Shown here: positions 12,393-24,473 of the stretch, one piece after another
Layout: each line of letters begins with the position of its first letter
How positions within the stretch are numbered: the stretch's first letter is position 1
Assembly (NCBI RefSeq): GCF_021869535.1
Contig: NW_026262690.1
Span: forward strand, 14,223,001 to 14,287,000
Source of the DNA: Mytilus californianus
Taxonomy: Eukaryota > Mollusca > Bivalvia > Mytilida > Mytilidae
Direction of reading: 5' to 3'
Length of the DNA stretch: 64,000 nt
Notes under the pieces: model-generated
What the model was told of the DNA's origin: nothing
The model's database searches: none
What the model saw: only the letters and a program-made list of their open reading frames with translations
Made by a program: the position numbers and the translations under genes

Positions 12393-13189
12393 ACTTCATG
12401 TACGCTGATTGAATTTAGTTTGTAGAAAAAATGTTACATATAATAATAAAGAAGCTACGATTTTTCGTTAGAGTTATTATTTACGTTCTAAAAAAAGTCC
12501 CTTTTGCAGATATCAAGGCGATCAGAAAATAGGAAAAAAATCATTTGAAATGTGTTACTCGGACACTGTACGCACGTAAATTACGCAAAAATCGGACTTA
12601 AATATATTTTAATCTTATCAAAATAGATCTAGATCGTATTTATTATTAATGTTCTGACTCATAAATCCTACAAACTTTCATTTAAACACTTACAACTGCG
12701 TTTTCCATTAGAAATAAAAAATTTAGCATGGGTGTACTGAAAATTCGACATTTTTTTTAAAATGACCCTTATATCTAATCAGTCTGAAGGCTAAGGAATC
12801 CGGGTGAAAACGGGTTATTTTCCGATTTCCCGGGTTATTTGGTCACCCGGCGGGTGTACCGGGTGACCCCTCAGAATTGTGAAAATCTCGGGTCACACCC
12901 GCAGGATCCGGGTCAGTTGACAGGTATGTAAATGATATCTTAGACGTCCGAAAAATATACTCTATCTGAACATGAATGAAATATTTGCCTCTGGACGTTA
13001 GGCTACAAACAAAATCAATCATTCTACAAAATATATTAACAGTATACTATTACAAGAAGAGAACTTCTCATACATGTACTTTTCATTTTAAAGTATATGA
13101 ATCAGTCATGTGAGTGTTGGATGATGCCGTTAAATAGTTTTGTTTAAAAAACAAACTATCACGAACCACTGACTTTAGTGACGGTTCAT

Positions 13190-14830
13190 TATTATGGATA
13201 CAGAGAGGAAATAATGGCACTTTAGATTGATGTGGACAAAATTTTGTAGTCATGGTAGTCATTGTGTTCCAAACTTGGTGTCATCTTTATCATACGATCC
13301 GTCCTGACATAGAAATATTATTGATTAACAATGAGGCCATATATATTTACATGATAAAGTGTAAATATGTTTAGTTTTGGTTGATGCGGTCAAAAATTTT
13401 GTTTAATGAGTCAGTCTGATATATCAAAACTACTGAAATTTGTTTACGATTCAATATTTTGAATAAAAAGAGGACATGCTGGTACTGTAAATTGATGTGG
13501 AAAATTTTTTGTAGTCATTGTGTTCCAATATTGCTGTTATTTATATTACTAGTATACAATCCATCTTGATATAAAAATATAAGTGATTTACTATGCGGCT
13601 ATTAAGATTTACATAATAAAGTGAAAATATGGTCAGTTTTAGTTGTTGCTGTCAAATATAGTCAGTTTTGGTTGATGCTGTCAAATATGGTCAGTTTTGG
13701 TTGATGCGGACAAATAATTTGTTATATGAGTCAGTCTGAGATATCAAAACTACTGACATTTGTTTACGATTCAATATTTTGAATAAAAAGAGGACATGCT
13801 GGCACTATAAATTGATGTGAGCATAATTTTGTAGTCATTGTTTTCCAATATTGCTGTCAATTGTATTATACAATCCATCCTGATATAAAAATATAAGTGA
13901 TTTACAATGCGGCTATTAAGATTTACATAATAAAGTGCAAATATGGTCAGTTTTGATTGATGCGGTCAAATGATTGTGTTATACGAGTCAGTCTGAGGTA
14001 TGAAAACTACTGAAATTTGTTTACGATTCAATATTTTGAATAAAAAGAGGACATGCTGGTACTCTAAATTGATGCGGAAATTTTTTTGTAGTCAAATGTG
14101 TTCCAGTATTACTATCATTTGTATTATACAATCCATCCTTACATACAAATATTACTGATTTACTATGCGACTATAAGATTTACATAAAAAAGAGCAAATA
14201 TGGTCAGTTTTGGTTGATGCGATCAACAAATTTTGTTACACGAGTCAGTCTGAGGTATGAAAACTACTGAAATTTGTTTACGATTCAATATTTTGAATAA
14301 TAAGAGGACATGCTGGTACTCTAAATTGATGCGGAAATTTTTTTGTAGTCAGATGTGTTCCAGTATTGCTATCATTTGTATTATACAATCTATCCTTACA
14401 TACAAATATTACTGATTTACTGAAGAGCAAATATGGTCAGTTTTGGTTGATGCGGTAAAACAATTTTGTTACACAAGTCAGTCTGAGGTATGAAAACTAC
14501 TGACATTAACGATTCAATATTTTGAATAAAAAAAGTACATGATGGCACTCTAGATTGATGTTCCAGTTCTGGTTGATGCGGTCAAAAAAATTTGTTAAAC
14601 GAGTCAGTCGGAGGTATGAAAACTACTGATATTTGTTTACAATTCAATATTTTGAATAAAAAGAGGACATGCTGGCACTATAATTATAAATTGATGCAAA
14701 CAAAATTTTGTAGTCATTGTTTTCCAGTATTGCTGTCATTTGTATTATACAATCCATCCTGGCCTTGAAATATAACTGTATTACTGTGCGGCTACATGTA
14801 TATAGATTTACATGATGAAGTCAAATATGG
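13190..14830 (+). repeat. Satellite-like tandem array, unit about 255 bp
   Basis: About seven units, mostly about 255 bp but from 135 to 320, are marked by 'gaggacatgctggcactc', 'ttgtattatacaatccatcc', 'atatggtcagttttggttga' and 'gagtcagtctgaggtatg'. It lies inside the 6.1-kb TIR element. Satellite cores within non-autonomous elements are known in bivalves. Confidence 0.8.
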
Positions 14831-14989
14831 TCAGTTTTAGTTTAAACATATTTATTTATAGTGGACTGAAAAACAAGTTATTACATTTGGTTAATGAGGT
14901 CAAATAATTTAGTTATACGAGTGATCCTGACTCCCGGAATGACAAATGTAAAACAATTCGAACGAGAAAACTAACAGCCTTATTTATGT

Positions 14990-15112
14990 ACAAAAAATGA
15001 ACGAAAAACAAATATGTAACACATCAACAAAAGACAACCAATGAATTGCAGGCTCCTGACTTGGGACAGGCACATACATACAGAATGTGGCGGGTTAAAC
15101 ATGTTGTCTTGG
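14990..15112 (-). mobile_element. Retroelement 3'-tail fragment
   Basis: Contains 'gcaggctcctgacttggg' and 'ggcgggttaaacatgtt', the complement of the tail that follows the reverse transcriptase at 22092-23525. It is a short relic with no coding sequence. Confidence 0.6.
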
Positions 15113-15269
15113 TTAAAAATCTGAAATAAGACCGGCAAAATAGCAAAACTCTATATAAATCGCTATTTTGCCGAAGCTGGCAAAATAGCCCCAAGGAGTC
15201 TATTTTGCCTGAGCCGGCAAAATAGCCACGGCCTTATATTTAAGACAAAGAGTTCTTAAATCTTATAAA

Positions 15270-15600
15270 TCAATTCTAGCCGTAGAACTGACCAATTAGT
15301 TCTAATCGTAGAACTGTTCTAGTCGTAGAACTGTTCTAACCGTAGAACTGTTCTAGTAGTAGAACTGACCAAAGATTTGGTCAGTTCTAGGTAGAACTGT
15401 CTAAAACTGTTCTAGGGTAGAACTGTCAGGATCAGTTCTAGGTAGAACTGTCAGGATCAGTTCTAGGTAGAACTGTCCAAATCAGTTCTAGGTAGAACTG
15501 ACCAAATCAGTTCTAGGTTAGAACTGTTCTAGCTAGAACTGTCTAAAAGGTGTCAGGCTGACAGTTCTACATACTGTCCTTGAACAGTTCTCCTGACAGA
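15270..15600. repeat. Right subterminal array of AGTTCTA/TAGAACT palindromes
   Basis: The mirror of the left array of the 6.1-kb TIR element, with repeated 'gtagaactgttctagtc' and 'agttctaggtagaactg'. It is followed by the terminal repeat at 15615-15641. Confidence 0.8.
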
Positions 15601-16489
15601 TTCTGACAGATTTGATGAGAGGTTAGAAGTGATCTCCACTGTATATATATATTTATATATGTATTGTTCTATAATTCAATGTTATTAGCTCTGCACATTT
15701 ATTGTTCTTTTAAATGAAACTGTTTGGTGTGATGATAAAAAGAATGTTTAAAACAAATTCCTCTTAAATTTTTTTGAACGAAATCTTATTCTATGTATCG
15801 AAATGTGAAACAAGTGATTATTGAAATCCCCACTGGAAGGCCTCTGACAGACTGTGTATGCGTAAAATCATTGTTATCAATAGCCGATGACAAACAAGTT
15901 AAAGGTAAATGATTCGCTATCATTAACAACAAAAGTGTTGGTGTCGTCCACACTGTTAAGGGATTGCCTCTAAATTGGTATGCGATTTAAGCTTCACATT
16001 AGTCGGCTATTACCTTTATACGTTATGTGATATCAGATTGTCCGAAAGGATAAGGATAATGGCGCCAGTTAATTGTATCCTATTGTCGTATATTGTACTA
16101 GTTTTAGTTCAGTAAAAGGACGTTTATCACTTCGGATAATGTGTATATATCATCAAATATACCGTTCACTTTACTGACCATAAAATTGCTAAAGTGTATT
16201 TTGTCTTTCTGAAGTTGTTTCTGTGCCCTCATACAAATTACTTCATAAAACCATAACTCCATCATTAAAGAAAAAAATGAAATCATCATGTTTGTCAAAC
16301 TTAACTTGTCTTGTAAAATCTGTGACATTAATTTGATTTAACTTGTCATGTAAAATCTGTGACATTGATTTGCAGCTTTGAAAAGTTGTTAAAACATGCA
16401 ATTATTTCTGACAATCTCAACTTCTATCAAATTAAGTCGTAGTAATAGTAATAGTTGAACCATACACAAAACGATGAAATTGTTAATAT

Positions 16490-16800
16490 CAAAATATGGA
16501 GACGTGGTATGATTGTCAATGAAACAGCTATACACATAGTCTATAAGCAACAAAAGGTCACTGAACGGCATCGACAATGAGCAAGAACCCACACAGCATA
16601 GTCAGCTATAAAAGGTTGCGACACGACAAATTCTGAAACAATTCAAAATTAAAAAATAACAGCATGATTTATGACAAAACAAAAAACGAAAAACAAATAT
16701 AACAGCCAGCCTCCAATGACAACCAATAAATTACAAGCTACTGACATTGGACACACCCATAAAGAATGAGGCGGGGTTGAATATGTTTGTAAGTGCTCAT
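16490..16800 (-). mobile_element. Retroelement tail repeat
   Basis: Carries the complement of the 'cctgtcccaagtcagg' / 'aaccccgcc' tail and, at 16497-16570, the 'gtggtatgattgtcaatgaaa' block. Both belong to widespread bivalve retroelement tails. No coding potential. Confidence 0.55.
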
Positions 16801-17335
16801 TGTAAGTTGATTCATCAGATCTACACAACATATCTTAAAAAAATAACAACTGACAAAAGTACTGATCTAAGACTACTTGCAGATACTGAAAGCTAGTTCA
16901 ATTCCAATTGCAACTACTAAATAAATTCTGTTCTCTGAATTTATATATATATCATATATATATAGATATTAATCAGTAAAAGTTAAGACTTGTAACAATG
17001 TACCACTAGTACATAAAGGGATTTAAGTTAGATTACTCGTATTACAGTAAGTGTTTTACGCTAATAAAACGTTACGACACCAGTTTATGGTGATATATAT
17101 ATGGTAGTCATCTGTATAATAGTCAAAACATATATCTAGAGGGAAAATAATCAACTATAGAATTTTGAGGTTTCAACAATGAATTTGCACAATTCAACTT
17201 TACTCAAAACCGAAAAACTGATAGTAAGAAAAAAAAATTATATAATCGTATTATATTGTTATATTTTATATTAATTTTTTTCAGCGAAGAGATAGAAACA
17301 TTCATCATAGATACATCGTGACAAAAAGTGTATAA

Positions 17336-17629
17336 ATGTTTGTAAACAAAGGATATGTACTCCATATGGTATCCTCCATTACGCATGTACCTGATGTAAT
17401 GGACTTTGTATCAACCTTCATCATACTTTTGCGAGCTACTTTCAACAGACAAGTTCAGATTATAAGACATTTACAAACTTTTCTAGATACAATTGGAGAT
17501 TTTATCGGTCTTCCCTGCGCCTTTACCTTTCTTGATCAGATCTTAATAGATATATGTTTAGTAATTAACATACCGCATAATGTCACACGTGCTTGCAGAC
17601 TTGGCCTTCATAACTTAATTGTGTATTGA
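17336..17629 (+). CDS. Candidate small ORF or terminal exon, unknown
   Basis: A 97-residue open frame with balanced amino-acid composition (MFVNKGYVLHMVSSI... ending GLHNLIVY) in AT-rich DNA. It is followed about 30 bp after the stop by an AATAAA signal (about 17659). A (TA)-rich TATA-like stretch lies at 17093. No signal peptide, repeat or motif is recognised, and no second exon can be paired. It could be a lineage-specific gene, a 3' exon, or chance. Confidence 0.25.
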   Translation: MFVNKGYVLHMVSSITHVPDVMDFVSTFIILLRATFNRQVQIIRHLQTFLDTIGDFIGLPCAFTFLDQILIDICLVINIPHNVTRACRLGLHNLIVY

Positions 17630-18194
17630 AGACTGTTGATTGAAAGCTCATATTAATAATAAATATCAGGTTTGTGAGTGAAATCTATAATGTTATGTAA
17701 TCTTTTTTTTAAATGTGTGTTTTGTTCTATTATTATTGTTAAATAAGATCTTAAAGTAAACATACCCTAATACTGATGAATTTACAAAGTTGATTAGATA
17801 AACAGTTCAGTAGGGAATCGTACTAAACAGTTGCTTGTATAACTTGAGTCGAGGAAACTAGATAACATCATGATCAAAAGGAAAACGACGAAAAGAAACA
17901 CAATAGTCTGCAAACATACACCAAACACCGGGATATACTCTCGTACTTGTACAGATAAACGACTGCAACTCCACTTATGACACCTGTGGTGTTGTTAAAA
18001 ATGATTAATTATTAAGCGTCTAACACTCCGTTATATGCCACATTGAGTCCTATATTTTGGTAATACCTTATGATGGAAATTACAACCTCCTTTATTATAC
18101 ATACAGATTGTGGCAGTATGCACAGCAAGATGAACATACTGTAAATTGCTATAAACTCATATAAATAGTAATATGAGGCAGGCATTACCTGTGA

Positions 18195-18672
18195 AAGGGG
18201 ACGAAGTCTATATAAATTATTTTTTTTTAATTCAAACATATTTTAAGTTCTAAATCTGTAAAAAAAGAAACGGAAATACCGTAACTTTCCGATTTTGGTT
18301 CTGTTGTTAGGGATTTTAGTTGTGACGTTATTTTAGTTATGACGTCATATTCAAACAAAGGTAAACAAAGAAACGCTATCATCAGGTAACGTTTTTTCAT
18401 ATCAAAGAATAATTAGAAATGAAATTGATATTGTGTTCCTTCCTATATTTTACTGGACTGATAAATATATATTTCACTCAAAGTCTCATGACAAACGAGA
18501 CCGGAAGAAGGAAGTAGATTTCTGCGCAAATGCGGGAATTAAAAAAAGTTACAAAAAAAAGTTAACGATTTTGAGTTCATTAGTACAATGAAAATTTCGG
18601 GAAATTTTCCCGATTTTTTTTTTTTTTTTTTTTTATTGATTTTTCTACTGTTACAGGGGACTTCGTCCCCTT
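18195..18672. mobile_element. MITE with 14-bp perfect inverted ends
   Basis: AAGGGGACGAAGTC at 18195-18208 is matched by its exact complement at 18659-18672. The 450-bp interior is non-coding and includes 'tagttgtgacgttattttag' and a T18+ run. The motif 'ggggacgaagtcccc' recurs at the ends of MITEs in invertebrates (from memory). Confidence 0.6.
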
Positions 18673-18699
18673 ATTAACGGAATTCGATGTGTTCATTCA

Positions 18700-19730
18700 A
18701 TGACTCATATAAGTTTGCTGTTTTTTGTTTTGTCTGGATAAAGAAAAATTGTTCAATTTTAGTTCTTTGTTGCGAACAATTCCATTCCATCTAAACTCTC
18801 TTGCTGAATGATGTAAGGGTAACGTTATAAACATAATCCTACAAGATTATCCGACAAGACACATGTAAGAAATCATTTGACAATTACCTTAAAAGATTCT
18901 AGTACCTTCGTTTTCGGAACAAGCTTATTTAGGAATTGCTATTGAATCGAGCCAATTTCCATTCCTTACCTAAATAAAAGAAGATGATGGCTATATGCCA
19001 ATTAGACAGCCAAAGAACAACACAACTAAAATTACTGTACTTTTTAAAATGGTTATTAAACAGGATAAAACAACTACTTATTGGATGACCTAAAAAAATA
19101 AAATAGCAAAGAAAGGTGCCGTGCTGATGGATCGTTAATCCCCAAAGGTATCACCATCACAGGAGCCAGTACTTCGGTACAGGCATGAACATACGCATAT
19201 TATTCGACTGAATTTTGCAGTTATATTAATTTACGAAATTAATTTAAATTGAGGAATATACCTCCTTGCAAAGCTCGGATTCCATGTCCGGTTAGGCTAT
19301 ACTTTAGGTCCTTTTGAGTTTAATCAGAAAATAAGATGTAAAAGTCTGCAATAATGAAGTATCCCATTAAGATTGATATTTACAGGTTAATATCTTGGAA
19401 GGTTTGTTTTTTTTTTTTTTGTTTTTTTTTTTGTTTTTTTTTTTTTTTTGAGTATTTATAATGGTATTATCTGTCTTTCTAAGCTTGTGTTTTATTTCTG
19501 CCTTGGTATCTTCTTTATTCCTTCATTACGTCATATCATGCATGTTTGCCTATCATGAATCGAAGAAAGTGACCCCAACAAAAAATTCAATAGGACGAAG
19601 GTTATAATTGTTTTTCTTTATATGAAACTGCTACATGTTTTCATTTTTTTTTTGTAACGATATGTTGCATTGGTTTGAACCCTTCAAGGTTTTTCTTTAA
19701 TTATTTTTTTTTTTTTCAAATTGTTTGCTT
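18700..19730. other. No gene seen; low-complexity T tracts
   Basis: Non-coding AT-rich sequence with long T/G-interrupted T runs at 19406-19450. I find no supported exon. Confidence 0.5.
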
Positions 19731-19734
19731 TTTA

Positions 19735-20122
19735 AGATTTTTTTCGTATTTGCTCGTTTTCTTTTAAGCCGTAATTTATTTTTATAAATACTGACATAAC
19801 AAAAATATCAGGTTGATGATACATAATTCATCTCTGTGTTTCAGAAAGGTGTAATAAATTTACTGTCGGCATTATTGGTATATTGATTTCTTCCTAAATA
19901 ATTCTTTTATATGTTCTTCATAAAATTTTAAGATTTTTTTCGTATTTGCTCGTTTTCTTTTAAGCCATAATTTATTTTTATAAATACTGACATAACAAAA
20001 ATATCAGGTTGATGATACATAATTCATCTCTGTGTTTTACAAAGGTGTAATAAATTTACTGTCGGCATTATTGGTATATTGAATCTTCCTAAATAATTCT
20101 TTTATATGTTCTTCATAAAAGA
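19735..20122 (+). repeat. Direct tandem duplication of about 194 bp
   Basis: The segment starting 'agatttttttcgtatttgct' at about 19735 recurs at about 19930 with only a few differences (for example cagaaagg/tacaaagg). Both copies end 'ttcttttatatgttcttcat'. No coding content. Confidence 0.85.
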
Positions 20123-20264
20123 AGAATGCGCTGGAAATGCGACATTGTGTTGAATCTGTAGTCTATATCAAGTCTTATCCATTGGTGGCCTTCGGCTGTT
20201 TTCTGCTCTTTAGTTGGGTTGTTGTCTCTTTAAAACATTCCCCATTTCCATTCTCAATTTTACT
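20123..20264 (+). mobile_element. Retroelement 3'-tail fragment
   Basis: Ends 'cattccccatttccattc' and 'tcaatttta' after 'ggccttcggctgttttctg', the same terminus as the Penelope-like copy at 22092-23525. It is a tail-only insertion. Confidence 0.65.
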
Positions 20265-20345
20265 ATAGTTCGTTAGCAATTCTTAATTTCCCAAAAGTTT
20301 TAGTATGTGATATAACTAAAGTAAGGTATGATCACCACCCTCCTC

Positions 20346-20347
<2 letters not shown>

Positions 20348-20402
<55 letters not shown>

Positions 20403-20421
20403 ATCGATCGATCGATCGATA
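20348..20421 (+). repeat. Compound microsatellite (CT)n(GATC)n
   Basis: About 26 CT repeats run straight into about five GATC repeats. The opposite-strand frame of Arg-Glu repeats is a by-product. Confidence 0.95.
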
Positions 20422-21074
20422 GAAGCAGTAGTAGATACAATAGTAATGGATATTCTTTTTATAACATAAAAGCACATTGGCGATATTATATCGTACCTTT
20501 ACTTTGAAAAAATAACTAGAATTACGGATGCATGATATGAATTGGTCTGGATAGGTATTTACAGAATAGAGACTAATGTACAAAATAAATTGGTTTACAA
20601 AATTATAGAATACATAAATAAACACACCCATCCAAAAAGACGCTTCCAGTAGATAGCATTTGCATCCCCAAATCTCCAAAAGTATCATACCATGGTAGCA
20701 TACGCACTACACTGATCAATTAACAATCGGGTGTGGACATGCTTTAGCACTCACCAACCATGCCCCTATCCTGGGTAAACAATTGACAGATAGAGATCGT
20801 AAACCAGTAATGGTTGCCTGCCTATGAGAGACTACTCTGAATAGAAACATTGGTAGGTCATGGATGATAGTAGGCAACGACAACTTATCTACCAGAGAAC
20901 CTTGATATAACAATATCAATGCCCTCCAAGTTGGAGGCTGAACACAAGACCAACTATACTGACCAACAAAAAACCCAGTTGCGGGTAAGGACAATAACTT
21001 AAGTAGTGTCGGACACTCAGAATACCAGCAATCACCAGCAGTTATGAATGATATCAGTAAAAGCCGATAGGAAG

Positions 21075-22086
21075 CTGGCAGCAGAGATATTTTTCTTAGC
21101 ACGAGAACAAAACTACATATATTATGATGGAATGTTTCTACAATGCACGAAACAGGAAATCAAGCAAAATTTATCAATGAAATGGAAACTTACAAGCGTC
21201 ACGAATCAGGTATAAGTAAATGTCGATTGAATTGATGTGGAAAATCAGAAGCCAAACAGCAGAAACAATAAATAAATCTGAAAGAAACATCAAGCATCTT
21301 GAAGGTGTTGCAATCATCCTAAACAAACACACCGCAAAATTATTAATAAAGTACAATATTGTTATTGTAAACAAAAAAATGTAAGAACCCGTTTCCTTGC
21401 AAATCAGGGGCAGAGTAACATTTGGTTAGTGCTATGCAACCACAAATGAAAATGAAAAGGTCGTCAATACTGATTTTTTTAATACCATAAAAGCTGAGAT
21501 GAGAAAAACACATGATTTGACAAATATAATGGGTGAAGTGAATGATCAGGTTGGCAATTACAACTTAGGAAGTTAAGGAGTAAAGAAAAATTACATATGT
21601 GGTAAACTGAAGGAACACGGAAAGCTGTTAGTTGATTTCTGTGGAGTTAACAACTTATTTATTGGTGGAACTATCTTTGCACATAAATACATACACAAAA
21701 TTACCTGACACTCAGCAAATGGTTGAGACAAAATCCAAATAAACCATATCATGATAAATGGAAAATGGAGGAGGTGATTACATAATGCTAGAGTTTAGAG
21801 AGGTGAATTGCAAGTACCTTTCTCACAAAACATAAAAAAATGTCTTTACCTTGAACACAATAAGAAAAATTAAAATAAATAAATTGCAAGATCCATGGGT
21901 AAATCAATATTTTAACCTGCAGCTAAAAAACGATGTCATCTTTTAGAAGACACAGAAGAAGGAACATCAGAACCAACATATATAAATAGTAAATGGCAGA
22001 AAATAGAAGAATTATACAAACACACCAGTGAAAAGGTACTAGACTCTAAGAGATAAATACACAAAAAATGGGTAAAACAAGGAACA
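21075..22086 (+). pseudogene. Degenerate LINE ORF2, apurinic endonuclease domain (RTE/BovB-like)
   Basis: Pieced through several frameshifts and stops, the plus strand shows 'WWNVSTMHETGNQAKFINEM', then a stretch like 'HLEGVAIILNKHTAKLL', 'HDLTNIMGEVNDQVGNYN', 'GKLLVDFCGVNNLFIGGT' and 'HIMINGKWRR'. These match, in order, the exonuclease-endonuclease-phosphatase fold of LINEs whose proteins are often labelled craniofacial development protein 2-like. The copy is dead: many stops, indels, and no reverse transcriptase follows. It is cut off at about 22086, where a Penelope-like reverse transcriptase fragment begins. Confidence 0.7.
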
Positions 22087-22091
22087 TGGAA

Positions 22092-23525
22092 TTCAAATGG
22101 GGACTAACTGTGCACCACTTATTACGGACCTGTTTCTGTATTGTTACGAGTTACAATTTATTTCTAAAATCAGCAAAGACCCATCGAAACAACATCTGAA
22201 ACAAAAATTTAATAACACTTTTAGATATTTGGATGATATATTGGCTCTCAATAATGACGACTTCAGTATGTAAACTAAAGAGATTTATTCTGCTAAACTG
22301 ACTTTAAATAAAGCTAATACTAACAATGAACACTGCTCTTTCCTGGATCTTGATATCTATATCTTTACCGACGGGAAGCTTTATACCAAAATTTACGATA
22401 AAAAAGATGATTTTTCATTTACTATTGTTAATTATCCATTTTTAGATGGTGATGTTCCCTTGTGACCATCTTATGGTGTTTATATATCTCAACTTGTTCG
22501 ATTCGCTCGTGTATGTAACAACGTATTAGATTTTAACGAAAAAAATTGCTGTATTACTGAAAAATTATTACACCAGGGTTTTCGATATCATAAACTTGTC
22601 AAAACATTTACTAAATTTTATCATCGGTACAAGGACTTTATTCGTGAATATAAATCAACGTACAGACATCTTATACGTTCAGGTATTTTACATCCAATTT
22701 TTTATTGTAATATTCTATACAAAGCACAATAATGTCGTCATTCACCTCAAAAGCTAACCAAACCTTTAAACAGACTTATTCAGAAGGGATACAGTTACGA
22801 TACTGTTGTCAGGTCATTAAAAATGGCATTTTTTTAGAATAAATATTGATTCACTCATAGGGTCTTTGCATAGGAAATAAAAACATTTATTCTAAAACTA
22901 GTTGTTGGCATGATACGGGTTATGTTCTTCTCGTATATTTTATGATGGTATGATACTAAATCCCTAACGGGAGGGATTGTGCTTGATTTTCATATGATGA
23001 AGACATTATCTTCCAATGATTTTAATTGAGGTCAGGAGCTGGCATGTCAATAACTGCTAGTAGTCCTTTGTTAATTTATGTTGATCATTGTCATTTTGCT
23101 TAGTTTCTTCTGTTACCTATTCTAACATCGGTCTCAGACTTCCTTTAAACTAAGTTTTACTGTGTATATTGCTGTGTGTTTGTTTATTCTACATTGGCAA
23201 GATGCATAGGGCAGGGTTGAGATCTCACAAAACATGTTTAACCCCACCGCAATTATGCGCCTGTCCCAAGTCAGGAACCTCTGGCCTTTGTTAGTCTTGT
23301 ATGTTTTTTTAATTTTGATTCATTTGTATGTTTCGGAGTTTAGTGTGACGTCCATTTTCTCTGAACTAGTACACATTTTTGTTTAGGGGCCAGTTGAAGC
23401 CAGTCTGTGGGTGCGGGATTTTCTCGTTGTGTTGAAGACCCACTGGTGGCCTTGGGCTGTTTTCTGCTCTTTGGTAGGGTTGATTTCTCTTTGACACATT
23501 TCCCGTTTCCATTCTCAATTTTATG
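22092..23525 (+). pseudogene. Penelope-like reverse transcriptase fragment with 3' tail
   Basis: Starts inside the reverse transcriptase at GTNCAPLITDLFL. It runs through the catalytic YLDD box (RYLDDILALNN), the 'SFLDLDIYI..GKLYTKIYDK' segment and 'YGVYISQLVRFARVCNNV', ending near 22733. In-frame stops, for example after DDFSM and before PSYGVY, show it is inactive. The following 800 bp is the non-coding tail ('caagtcaggaacctctggcc' ... 'ttccattctcaatttta'), copies of which are scattered through the window. The clade is uncertain. I call it Penelope-like from the motif order and no GIY-YIG domain is visible. Confidence 0.7.
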
Positions 23526-24473
23526 CAATAAATGAAAGGAAAGAGCTGAACAATAAACTCAAGTCAACTAGGAATTCGGTACATATCAACAGTCAATTTA
23601 GTACGTCCGACAGATATTTGTAGAAAAACAGATATAAAAAAGCTACTAAGTATATCAAGGTAGTTTTATGTAGTTTCATTATGGTGAATTTCAAAATAAC
23701 CAAGATTTAGAATATTTTTGGGAACTTTTTTTTCGAAGACATTAACCTTTTGTTATTTCTATTAGACATACAACGTGTCCGTCAGATCACTGCGTATAGT
23801 GTCTCTTTGTGTTTTTGATAACTTCGTTTTAAATGCTTACACATAAGACAATAAATAGGATACCTGGAATCGCAAAAACTACCTCATAGAACAAAAGACC
23901 ACACCAACCACCAACAACCGATTCCCCCCTAAAATGTAGACAATCAAACCAAACAAAGAATAAGACATGGTCCAGCCCATCTTTTACTGCCACAAAATAT
24001 TTTGGGTTTACACAAGTTTTACGTTACGACCATACATCGTAAAACTAAAACACGCAATAAACACCTGCACAACTGCATGTACATCTACCTATGACATTTG
24101 GTTTTCCTGAAAGTAATACTTCCTGATAGTTTGATACAAAAGAACAACTAACACATAAGGATAATTCTTAAATAGTATATCCTTTATTGTTTGAGTTTCT
24201 TCCTACTGTATACATATCATGTTAGAAAAGTAGATTAGCAAAACGACACCGTGAGATTACTTTCAATAGAGTAGGATTTCACATTGATAGAAATATTTGA
24301 ATATTTAAAATAGTTTTCTTCAGATCTAACAATTTATAGTTAATAATTTAAACTGAAATATGTTTATTTTGATATGTTGTTAATAACTCCGTGAGTCTAC
24401 TGGCATACATAGGATTCATAAATGGTTCATACAGATATCTGTTTAATATTAAAAGTAATAAATGGTTATTGAT

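Larger units (their letters stand above)
10308..12928. mobile_element. 2.6-kb nested TIR element with a 6-bp target duplication
   Basis: It starts with CATACCTGTCAAC (10308-10320) and ends with its exact complement GTTGACAGGTATG (12916-12928). TAAATG lies immediately outside both ends, consistent with a 6-bp target-site duplication. Inner flanks carry a second, 28-bp inverted repeat (11083-11110 and 12740-12768). No transposase was recognised. At 11780-12390 eight copies of a GTAACAGGATAGAC motif occur in both orientations. The element is nested in the 9509-15641 transposon. Confidence 0.7.
9509..15641. mobile_element. 6.1-kb non-autonomous TIR DNA transposon, class uncertain
   Basis: The ends are perfect 27-bp inverted repeats, CAGTGGAGATCACTTCTAAC... 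at 9509-9535 and its complement at 15615-15641, each bordered by (TA)n. Inside each end is an array of AGTTCTA/TAGAACT palindromes (9536-9840 and 15270-15600). The middle holds a nested 2.6-kb TIR element, a roughly 255-bp satellite, and 'GGCAAAATAGC' motifs. No transposase frame is visible. Large non-autonomous elements with subterminal palindromes and internal satellites occur in bivalves. The superfamily cannot be fixed because the target duplication is hidden in TA repeats. Confidence 0.8.

Noticed and set aside
20716..21102. Minus-strand open frame of 128 codons
   Set aside because: No minus-strand homology; the region leads into a plus-strand LINE relic whose protein motifs are recognisable from about 21075.
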